NCBI GenBank assembly: GCA_029721435.1
Contig: CM056582.1
Coordinates: 37,530,611 to 37,594,610 of the forward strand
Source of the DNA: Gymnothorax reevesii
Taxonomy: Eukaryota; Chordata; Actinopteri; Anguilliformes; Muraenidae
Reading direction: 5' to 3'
Length of the DNA: 64,000 nucleotides
Position 1 is the first letter of the stretch; every line of letters begins with the position of its first letter. The position numbers were made by a program, and so were the translations under genes. The notes below the pieces were generated by a model, which was not told where the DNA came from, searched no databases, and saw only the letters and a program-made list of their open reading frames with translations. Shown here one piece after another: positions 1 through 6,326 of the stretch.

Positions 1-180
1 AAAAACAAAGGAACGTGATGGGCAAGAATGGCATGATCAAGTTGGCCAGTAAATGCATTGGATTGTCGTAGCAGCACGGTTGTCTTCCTTAGCCGTTTTG
101 AATTCCCCTTTACACCTCTCCTTTACCTCATGACATTATCCAATTGTGGTTGAAGAAACGTTTATGGACATTAGAGCATA

Positions 181-188
181 TGACGTCA
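181..188. promoter_or_regulatory. Perfect CRE-like palindrome
   Basis: tgacgtca is the full CREB/ATF consensus, inside the 10-bp palindrome atgacgtcat (180-189). Seen unchanged in every unit, including the last at 63463-63470. No promoter is evident beside it, so function is inferred from the motif alone. Confidence 0.45.
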
Positions 189-215
189 TTTTTTGTCTAT
201 TCAAATTCTGCAGCA

Positions 216-229
216 AAGTTATATAACTT
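216..229. other. 14-bp perfect palindrome
   Basis: aagttatataactt is its own reverse complement. It lies 27 bp from the CRE-like site and is present in all units. It could be a binding site or a small AT-rich cruciform; no family is recognised. Confidence 0.5.
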
Positions 230-264
230 ATCCTTTATATGCCATATGATTAGGTCACACGGTC
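228..264 (-). pseudogene. tRNA-like 5'-half fragment H
   Basis: ttatcc, then about 15 bp, then attaggtcac and ggtca: the same broken D-arm layout as relic C, followed by the same spacer. It is read as the remaining end of a relic C paralogue. Confidence 0.45.
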
Positions 265-366
265 AGGTTGAATTATACTAGTCCTTTAATTGAAGCCTCA
301 TGTTTTTTCAGGTTAATTTTTAAGAAACAGCTGTCTACTTTTAAAATGCACACGCGTTAAAGTATT
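265..366. repeat. Spacer module beta 1
   Basis: Starts aggttgaattatact and carries gtcctttaattgaagcc, then caggttaatttttaag. Paralogue of beta 3; H-beta1-G therefore mirrors C-beta3-D. Contains an MluI-type acgcgt near its end. Confidence 0.6.
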
Positions 367-367
367 G

Positions 368-430
368 TTAAGGGTCTCTTTAATCTTCTGAACCAAGGAC
401 TGACACCTTATCCATTCGATCACACAGTCA
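368..430 (-). pseudogene. Degenerate tRNA-Arg relic G
   Basis: Contains aagggtctc, tcttctga, ccttatccatt and cac in tRNA order, with the D arm best preserved. It follows spacer beta 1. It recurs in all units at the same offset and at 63647 in the partial last unit. Confidence 0.68.
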
Positions 431-758
431 GTTTCCATGATGTCAGCTCCATAGAATTAAAAACAGTAAAATGGACGATGTCATGGAGTTGTGGGGATCT
501 GAAGGGAGCTTAAAATGGCCACCCTTATTGATAAGTAAGTATTCCTATTGTGACACCTGAAAGGGAAGATCATAGAATTCCACAAAGGTTGGCCAGAATA
601 TACAAGCAGCATAGGTAGTTTCACTCAAGTCTGCCCACTCTTTGATGCAATTGTCAGTGCCCTTTTACTACAGTGTTTGAATTCTACGGATAGCTTAAGG
701 GAGTGTCAGCAGACTTTTATAATACTATCTTGTATTCACTATTGACACAATAGGGACT
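431..758. other. Gene-free stretch
   Basis: No tRNA-like, coding or promoter structure recognised. It carries several bases that separate subfamilies: gataagtaag or gataagaaag near 537, ccagaata or ccagtata near 595, ttctacgg or ttctatgg near 688. Confidence 0.6.
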
Positions 759-759
759 T

Positions 760-930
760 TAAGCAAGGGCGGATTTTGCGACGGCTACGGCACCCGGATA
801 TAGATCTGCACTCCGCTGATCAAGACTGAAGCCGTTGTGCCGGCGTTCTTTGCCGTAGCAGGCTGATCTACCATGGGGAAAGAACCAATCTCACGTGGCC
901 ACTACAACGCTTGGTTCAGGAGATTGAAAA
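760..930. other. GC-rich island with inverted repeats
   Basis: Clearly richer in G+C and CpG than the AT-rich surroundings. gctacggca (784-792) pairs with tgccgtagc (851-859), and gaaccaa (882-888) pairs with ttggttc (911-917). There is slight resemblance to 5S rRNA (gctacggc start, gatct then ctgatc inside) but the length and internal control region do not fit. Many subfamily differences fall here, mostly CpG transitions. Possible structured RNA remnant; identity unknown. Confidence 0.4.
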
Positions 931-1180
931 TGTTTTCTATAATTGATTGTGACACACTAAACATTATGTGTTTCTGTGGACTTTTCACACAGACACAGGA
1001 TACTGTGTAAATTTCGCTGAGTAAAACCATAGTGAACAATTTTCTGCTGCAGGCTATATTCTCCCCTCATCCCAGCATGGCATACGGTACTTAATTTCTC
1101 TACCCTGTAAACATCTATATTTACTCACATGTACATTAGTCTTTCTTCTACTGCTGTGCATGAAAAGTACACATATGATG

Positions 1181-1188
1181 TATATAAA
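1181..1188 (+). promoter_or_regulatory. TATA-box-like element
   Basis: tatataaa matches the TATA consensus on the plus strand. No transcript or open frame follows it, so it may be a chance motif in AT-rich DNA. Conserved in all full units. Confidence 0.2.
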
Positions 1189-1250
1189 TGCACACTCCCA
1201 TGCACTTTACCATTCATTTACACTCTGATTAGATGTGTGCTTTAATTGTC

Positions 1251-1304
1251 AAACTTTACGTCTTTTTAAAATTGAATTGCTCAAAGTAAAGTTTATTAAA
1301 AAGA
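1251..1304. other. Interleaved inverted repeats (pseudoknot-like)
   Basis: aaactttac (1251-1259) is complementary to gtaaagttt (1286-1294), and tctttttaa (1261-1269) to ttaaaaaga (1296-1304). The order a, b, a', b' is that of an H-type pseudoknot rather than nested hairpins. AT-rich, so chance is possible. Confidence 0.35.
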
Positions 1305-1580
1305 TGCACATTTCTTTTGGTTATGCTCTGTTCCTGTACTTGGCATAATGACAACAAATTTGAATATTGTAATCAAATATTAACTGTTTCCCATTTCCCC
1401 TAAATCTATGACATCTACTCCTTTTGCCAGTGGGAGCAGGACGAATGAGCACTCACACTGAATTAACTACTTTGCTGACAAACCCTGATTAAAATCCACT
1501 GTTGTTTAAAGTCTCTGCTGGATTTGACAGTGACAGCACCAGCACTTGAGACACTTTTTTCCAGGTGCCATAGGCATTGC

Positions 1581-1584
1581 AAAA
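1581..1584 (-). terminator. Pol III T-run terminator for the tRNA
   Basis: The minus strand reads TTTT 38 nt after the mature tRNA 3' end, the first run of four T downstream. This implies a long 3' trailer to be removed by RNase Z. The run is conserved at the same distance in every unit. Four T is the vertebrate minimum, so read-through is possible. Confidence 0.6.
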
Positions 1585-1597
1585 TCTGCCATTGTTG

Positions 1598-1622
1598 CTG
1601 GTCCAGATGAAATGCACAATTC
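1598..1622 (-). repeat. Conserved 3'-flank motif next to the live tRNA
   Basis: gctggtccagatgaaatgc aligns with gcagccagataacatga before relic D and with similar stretches before relics B (from 1935), C (from 2187), E (from 2583) and F (from 2829). On the minus strand it lies just after the tRNA 3' end, so it belonged to the ancestral tRNA-gene monomer. Confidence 0.6.
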
Positions 1623-1633
1623 CAACCACGAAG

Positions 1634-1644
1634 GGACTCGAACC
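1634..1644 (-). promoter_or_regulatory. B box of tRNA-Arg internal Pol III promoter
   Basis: GGTTCGAGTCC on the minus strand matches GGTTCGANTCC exactly. Three loci (42745, 55404, 58570) have GGTTCGAGGCC, which still fits the GWTCRANNC core. None of the degenerate relics in the unit keeps an intact B box. Confidence 0.9.
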
Positions 1645-1677
1645 CTCAGTCTTCTGATCCGAAGTCAGACGCCTTAT

Positions 1678-1688
1678 CCATTAGGCCA
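1678..1688 (-). promoter_or_regulatory. A box of tRNA-Arg internal Pol III promoter
   Basis: TGGCCTAATGG on the minus strand fits TRGYNNARNNG at every position. It spans tRNA nucleotides 8-19 and, with the B box, binds TFIIIC. It is unchanged in all 20 loci. Confidence 0.9.
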
Positions 1689-1695
1689 CGTGGTC

Positions 1696-1860
1696 ATTGC
1701 ATGACAAGGCTGACTCCGAACAGTGAGCTGTGAGAACTGACAGCGGTTGATCAGTGCCATGTCAAATAACCGCTGTCATGTTGAGTTAAACAGCCCTGTC
1801 ATTGAAAAACTCTCATGCTCAATCACTCTCCAGATCCAAACTCAGGTGTTTCGACCGTAT
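1696..1860. repeat. Spacer module alpha 1
   Basis: The 5' flank of the live tRNA. From about 1778 on it aligns with 2499-2580: blocks attgaa, atgctcaat, tcaggtg and accgt occur in the same order. The copy after relic D is alpha 2. Confidence 0.65.
1738..1778. other. 11-bp stem hairpin upstream of the tRNA
   Basis: tgacagcggtt (1738-1748) is the exact reverse complement of aaccgctgtca (1768-1778), with a 19-nt loop. It lies 42 bp from the tRNA 5' end, on the upstream side, in every full unit, and is not part of the tRNA. Could be a protein site or a cruciform; function unknown. Confidence 0.55.
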
Positions 1861-1970
1861 GGTCAGGCTGAGCAATGTTAGCCCCTTGACTGAAGTTTGG
1901 TGAGTTTTTTTCTCAGATTTCAGTGTTAGTAACACCAGCAAGATGATATGAAAAAACACCACCATCACAC
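1861..1970. repeat. Spacer module beta 2
   Basis: Starts ggtcaggctgag and carries cccttgactgaag, then a gtgag-t-run. Aligns with beta 1 (265-366) and beta 3 (2311-2410). Ends with an A-rich caccacca stretch next to relic B. Confidence 0.65.
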
Positions 1971-2041
1971 AACTATGCAAAGACTCAAGTCCTCAATCTT
2001 TTGATCCGGAGTCAGAAAGCTCCTCCATTAGGTGTCCTTTC
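1971..2041 (-). pseudogene. Degenerate tRNA-Arg relic B (CCG-like loop)
   Basis: Aligns along its length to the live tRNA. Conserved blocks are gactc (T arm), tcctca, ttgatccg with agtcaga (anticodon arm) and tccattagg (D arm). The loop reads CTCCGGA, giving CCG, another Arg anticodon. The B box is degraded and the acceptor ends do not pair. It recurs at +348 from each tRNA start in every unit. Not expected to be transcribed. Confidence 0.75.
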
Positions 2042-2223
2042 ATATTAGGTGACATCATTGGGGTTGACTTATGTTATTCCCTTAAACAAAGCCTTGTGAG
2101 TGTTAGTTTCAAGTTTCTGTTGCAGAAACTGTGACCAAGTCGTGTTAACAAGTACCAGCTTAAAAGAAAGTTTTTGCCCGAGAAACAGCTGGCAAGTGAC
2201 ATTAAAAAGCACCAGCACTAAAC
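2042..2223. repeat. Spacer module gamma 1
   Basis: Starts atattaggtgacatca. Contains an internal tandem of about 60 bp, each half carrying gaaac, caag and aaca-or-aaagcaccag. Aligns with gamma 2. Units 1-10 have gcccgag near its end and units 11-20 have gtctgag. Confidence 0.62.
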
Positions 2224-2310
2224 AACCATGAATGGTCTCCAACTGTCAGTCTTAATACTTGAGTCAACTAAATTATCCAATATTTGCCTGATGTATTAGT
2301 TCACATGGTC
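2224..2310 (-). pseudogene. Degenerate tRNA-Arg relic C with D-arm insertion
   Basis: Matches the tRNA in the T arm and variable side (aatggtctc, tcagtctt), in gagtca, and in ttatcca. About 15 bp then intervene before attag, cac and ggtca, which correspond to the tRNA 5' end. The same insertion point is seen in fragment H at 228-264, so the two share an ancestor. The anticodon loop is destroyed. Units 12, 13, 16, 17 and 20 have actagagtgaac here; the rest have acttgagtcaac. Confidence 0.65.
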
Positions 2311-2410
2311 AGGTTGAGTTTTGCTTGTCCCTTGACAGTGGTTTTGTGAGTTTTGTCAAGGTTCTTTCTAAAACCGCAGCCAGATAACATGAAAAACCAC
2401 GACCAGAAGA
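2311..2410. repeat. Spacer module beta 3
   Basis: Starts aggttgagttttgct and carries gtcccttgacagtgg, then gtgagttttgtcaaggtt. Paralogue of beta 1 and beta 2, placed between relics C and D. Confidence 0.65.
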
Positions 2411-2481
2411 CACTTATGAAGGGACTCAGATCCTCAATGTTCTGGCTCAAAGTCAGAAACCTCACCTATTAGTTTGCTTTC
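2411..2481 (-). pseudogene. Degenerate tRNA-Arg relic D (TTG-like loop)
   Basis: Shares gaagggactc, cctca, ttctg, aagtcaga and attag with the live tRNA in the right order. The anticodon loop reads CTTTGAG. The B box is lost and the acceptor does not pair. Its flanks (spacer beta before it, spacer alpha after it) are the same modules found beside the live gene. Confidence 0.72.
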
Positions 2482-2620
2482 ATACATTACTACTACTATG
2501 TTACATTCAAAAGCTCTGTTATTGAACAAGGTATGCTCAATTACCTTATCCAAAATCAGGTGCCCTGTGTATCGGACCGTAAAAAACAGCTTGCAAGTGA
2601 TATAAACACAAGTGTCAAAC
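2482..2620. repeat. Spacer module alpha 2
   Basis: Paralogue of alpha 1, lying 5' of relic D. It opens with a short tac triplet run and carries aagctctgttattgaa, atgctcaatta, atcaggtg and ggaccgt. It ends in the conserved 3'-flank motif that precedes relic E. A 62-codon open frame here starts at TTG, is fixed by repeat identity and is not credible as a gene. Confidence 0.6.
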
Positions 2621-2689
2621 AAGCAAGAAGGGACTACAGTCCTTCGTCTTCAGATCCGTAGCCAGGAATTTCTCCATTAGGGGCCCTTC
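2621..2689 (-). pseudogene. Degenerate tRNA-Arg relic E (ACG-like loop)
   Basis: Shares gaagggact, cct, gtcttc, gatccg and tccattagg with the live tRNA. The loop reads CTACGGA, giving ACG, also an Arg anticodon. One diagnostic base lies here: gtagcc in units 1-9 and gtagtc in units 10-20. The anticodon stem and B box are degraded. Confidence 0.75.
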
Positions 2690-2865
2690 ATATTAGGTAA
2701 CATCATATGACTGAATTGCTTTATTGTCATGAAGAAAAGGTTCCAAGTTCTTTAACTGGTTTCTTTTGACGAAACAGCTACCAGTTCATATTAACAAGCA
2801 CCAACTTTAAAGAAAGTTTTTATGTAAGAAATACCGCAAGATACATTAACAAGCACCCCCATGAA
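2690..2865. repeat. Spacer module gamma 2
   Basis: Starts tattaggtaacatca and keeps aagaaagtttttat plus two copies of attaacaagcacc. Paralogue of gamma 1, between relics E and F. Confidence 0.62.
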
Positions 2866-2919
2866 ACACCCTTGAAGGTTCTCCAACAATCAATCCGAAG
2901 ATCAGGGCCATGTTGGAAT
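2866..2919 (-). pseudogene. Truncated tRNA-Arg relic F
   Basis: Only the T-arm side and part of the anticodon loop are recognisable (tgaagg, ctcc-aac, tccgaag, cagg-cc). The D arm and 5' end are missing. It sits after spacer gamma 2, matching the order relic B, gamma 1, relic C elsewhere in the unit. Confidence 0.5.
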
Positions 2920-3166
2920 AGTGTTTTTTGTCACGGAAAGTGGCTAACTTCTAGAAAATGAGCTGGAAGTGTATACACGGCAGCCATGAGAAGTGTATTC
3001 CAGTTTTGTAAATGTAAAGAAAAGGTGCTTCAATGCTTCCTAACGTATCACCTTTGACATAGGGTACACGAAACCATTCTTCATAAAAACAAAGGTGATA
3101 ACGCCATCCAGCCATTCAGTGTGGCTGAACCATTTAAAGTGACGACCATCCATACGGGCAATCACA
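2920..3166. other. Conserved stretch with a doubtful minus-strand open frame
   Basis: Continues into the next unit to about its base 180. A minus-strand frame ends at 3040 and can be read from GTG at 3243 (67 codons) or a little further upstream without ATG. It translates to a hydrophobic, tryptophan-containing peptide that I do not recognise. Across 20 copies only one substitution, silent, was noticed (unit 18), but the whole region is nearly invariant, so that is no evidence of selection on protein. Confidence 0.4.
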
Positions 3167-6100
3167 AAAAACAAAGGAACGTGATGGGCAAGAATGGCAT
3201 GATCAAGTTGGCCAGTAAATGCATTGGATTGTCGTAGCAGCACGGTTGTCTTCCTTAGCCGTTTTGAATTCCCCTTTACACCTCTCCTTTACCTCATGAC
3301 ATTATCCAATTGTGGTTGAAGAAACGTTTATGGACATTAGAGCATATGACGTCATTTTTTGTCTATTCAAATTCTGCAGCAAAGTTATATAACTTATCCT
3401 TTATATGCCATATGATTAGGTCACACGGTCAGGTTGAATTATACTAGTCCTTTAATTGAAGCCTCATGTTTTTTCAGGTTAATTTTTAAGAAACAGCTGT
3501 CTACTTTTAAAATGCACACGCGTTAAAGTATTGTTAAGGGTCTCTTTAATCTTCTGAACCAAGGACTGACACCTTATCCATTCGATCACACAGTCAGTTT
3601 CCATGATGTCAGCTCCATAGAATTAAAAACAGTAAAATGGACGATGTCATGGAGTTGTGGGGATCTGAAGGGAGCTTAAAATGGCCACCCTTATTGATAA
3701 GAAAGTATTCCTATTGTGACACCTGAAAGGGAAGATCATAGAATTCCACAAAGGTTGGCCAGTATATACAAGCAGCATAGGTAGTTTCACTCAAGTCTGC
3801 CCACTCTTTGATGCAATTGTCAGTGCCCTTTTACTACAGTGTTTGAATTCTATGGATAGCTTAAGGGAGTGTCAGCAGACTTTTATAATACTATCTTGTA
3901 TTCACTATTGACACAATAGGGACTTTAAGCAAGGGCGGATTTTGCGACGGCTACGGAACCCGGATATAGATCTGCACTCCGCTGATCGAGACTGAAGCCG
4001 TTGTGCCGGCGTTCTTTGCCGTAGCAGGCTGATCTACCATGGGGAAAGAACCAATCTCATGTGGCCACTACAACGCTTGGTTCAGGAGATTGAAAATGTT
4101 TTCTATCATTGATTGTGACACACAAAACATTATGTGTTTCAGTGGACTTTTCACACAGACACAGGATACTGTGTAAATTTCGCTGAGTAAAACCATAGTG
4201 AACAATTTTCTGCTGCAGGCTATATTCTCCCCTCATCCCAGCATGGCATACGGTACTTAATTTCTCTACCCTGTAAACATCTATATTTACTCACATGTAC
4301 ATTAGTCTTTCTTCTACTGCTGTGCATGAAAAGTACACATATGATGTATATAAATGCACACTCCCATGCACTTTACCATTCATTTACACTCTGATTAGAT
4401 GTGTGCTTTAATTGTCAAACTTTACGTCTTTTTAAAATTGAATTGCTCAAAGTAAAGTTTATTAAAAAGATGCACATTTCTTTTGGTTATGCTCTGTTCC
4501 TGTACTTGGCATAATGACAACAAATTTGAATATTGTAATCAAATATTAACTGTTTCCCATTTCCCCTAAATCTATGACATCTACTCCTTTTGCCAGTGGG
4601 AGCAGGACGAATGAGCACTCACACTGAATTAACTACTTTGCTGACAAACCCTGATTAAATTCCACTGTTGTTTAAAGTCTCTGCTGGATTTGACAGTGAC
4701 AGCACTTGAGACACTTTTTTCCAGGTGCCATAGGCATTGCAAAATCTGCCATTGTTGCTGGTCCAGATGAAATGCACAATTCCAACCACGAAGGGACTCG
4801 AACCCTCAGTCTTCTGATCCGAAGTCAGACGCCTTATCCATTAGGCCACGAGGTCATTGCATGACAAGGCTGACTCCGAACAGTGAGCTGTGAGAACTGA
4901 CAGCGGTTGATCAGTGCCATGTCAAATAACCGCTGTCATGTTGAGTTAAACAGCCCTGTCATTGAAAAACTCTCATGCTCAATCACTCTCCAGATCCAAA
5001 CTCAGGTGTTTCGACCGTATGGTCAGGCTGAGCAATGTTAGCCCCTTGACTGAAGTTTGGTGAGTTTTTTTCTCAGATTTCAGTGTTAGTAACACCAGCA
5101 AGATGATATGAAAAAACACCACCATCACACAACTATGCAAAGACTCAAGTCCTCAATCTTTTGATCCGGAGTCAGAAAGCTCCTCCATTAGGTGTCCTTT
5201 CATATTAGGTGACATCATTGGGGTTGACTTATGTTATTCCCTTAAACAAAGCCTTGTGAGTGTTAGTTTCAAGTTTCTGTTGCAGAAACTGTGACCAAGT
5301 CGTGTTAACAAGTACCAGCTTAAAAGAAAGTTTTTGCCCGAGAAACAGCTGGCAAGTGACATTAAAAAGCACCAGCACTAAACAACCATGAATGGTCTCC
5401 AACTGTCAGTCTTAATACTTGAGTCAACTAAATTATCCAATATTTGCCTGATGTATTAGTTCACATGGTCAGGTTGAGTTTTGCTTGTCCCTTGACAGTG
5501 GTTTTGTGAGTTTTGTCAAGGTTCTTTCTAAAACCGCAGCCAGATAACATGAAAAACCACGACCAGAAGACACTTATGAAGGGACTCAGATCCTCAATGT
5601 TCTGGCTCAAAGTCAGAAACCTCACCTATTAGTTTGCTTTCATACATTACTACTACTATGTTACATTCAAAAGCTCTGTTATTGAACAAGGTATGCTCAA
5701 TTACCTTATCCAAAATCAGGTGCCCTGTGTATCGGACCGTAAAAAACAGCTTGCAAGTGATATAAACACAAGTGTCAAACAAGCAAGAAGGGACTACAGT
5801 CCTTCGTCTTCAGATCCGTAGCCAGGAATTTCTCCATTAGGGGCCCTTCATATTAGGTAACATCATATGACTGAATTGCTTTATTGTCATGAAGAAAAGG
5901 TTCCAAGTTCTTTAACTGGTTTCTTTTGACGAAACAGCTACCAGTTCATATTAACAAGCACCAACTTTAAAGAAAGTTTTTATGTAGGAAATACCGCAAG
6001 ATACATTAACAAGCACCCCCATGAAACACCCTTGAAGGTTCTCCAACAATCAATCCGAAGATCAGGGCCATGTTGGAATAGTGTTTTTTGTCACGGAAAG

Positions 6101-6326
6101 TGGCTAACTTCTAGAAAATGAGCTGGAAGTGTATACACGGCAGCCATGAGAAGTGTATTCCAGTTTTGTAAATGTAAAGAAAAGGTGCTTCAATGCTTCC
6201 TAACGTATCACCTTTGACATAGGGTACACGAAACCATTCTTCATAAAAACAAAGGTGATAACGCCATCCAGCCATTCAGTGTGGCTGAACCATTTAAAGT
6301 GACGACCATCCATACGGGCAATCACA
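3167..6326. repeat. Repeat unit 2
   Basis: 3160 bp. Haplotype B: gataagaaag, ccagtata, ttctatgg, ggaaccc, atcgagac, tctcatgtgg, cacaaaac. 6-bp deletion type 1 (agcacttgag near 4701). tRNA with T5. Confidence 0.95.
4783..4855 (-). tRNA. tRNA-Arg (TCG) with A5-to-T acceptor change, unit 2
   Basis: Differs from the 1623-1695 copy only in the 5' acceptor strand, which reads GACCTCG. Position 5 is T opposite T68, so one of seven acceptor pairs is lost. Anticodon, T arm, D arm and both promoter boxes are intact, so it should be transcribed; charging and stability may be reduced. The same change is in units 3 and 9, which also share a 6-bp deletion about 80 bp downstream of the tRNA 3' end. Confidence 0.85.

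Larger units (their letters stand above)
931..1580. other. AT-rich gene-free stretch
   Basis: No gene found. It holds a TATA-like element, interleaved inverted repeats (both listed separately) and, near 1538, a microsite with three different 6-bp deletions among the units. Confidence 0.6.
1623..1695 (-). tRNA. tRNA-Arg (anticodon TCG), unit 1
   Basis: Decodes CGA arginine codons. On the minus strand the 73-nt gene folds as a full cloverleaf. The acceptor GACCACG pairs with CGTGGTT, with a G1-T72 wobble, and the discriminator is G. The D stem is GCCT/AGGC and the anticodon stem is TCTGA/TCAGA. The loop CTTCGGA gives anticodon TCG. The variable region is AGACT and the T arm is GAGGG/CCCTT around TTCGAGT. 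The A box (1678-1688) and B box (1634-1644) fit the Pol III consensus. There is no intron and no encoded CCA. It differs very little from the vertebrate tRNA-Arg(TCG) as I remember it. A T-run terminator lies 38 nt downstream at 1584-1581. This is the reference copy for the other units. Confidence 0.96.
1..3166. repeat. Repeat unit 1
   Basis: 3166 bp. Haplotype A: gataagtaag, ccagaata, ttctacgg, ggcaccc, ttctgtgg. One private base near 2827 (tatgtaaga; the others have tatgtagga). Confidence 0.95.

Noticed and set aside
759..890. 43-codon open frame on the minus strand through the GC-rich island
   Set aside because: It has no start codon and is short; GC-rich sequence lowers stop frequency, so it is likely chance.
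784..903. 5S rRNA gene or 5S-derived SINE
   Set aside because: Only short pieces resemble 5S; the closing stem spans 76 nt rather than about 120 and the internal control region is not present.
2484..2500. Short tac triplet run as a microsatellite
   Set aside because: Only about four triplets, with no length change noticed between units.
2434..2622. 62-codon minus-strand open frame repeated in every unit
   Set aside because: It starts at TTG without ATG, overlaps spacer alpha 2 and relic D, which are tRNA-derived, and its conservation is explained by repeat identity.
1971..2919. Relics as dispersed tRNA-SINE insertions
   Set aside because: No A-tails or target-site duplications are seen, all are in one orientation, and they share flanking modules with the live gene, which fits local tandem duplication better.
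3040..3243. 67-codon minus-strand open frame repeated in every unit
   Set aside because: It starts at GTG with no in-frame ATG at its beginning, matches no family I recognise, and lies in a region that is nearly invariant at every site, so coding selection cannot be inferred.
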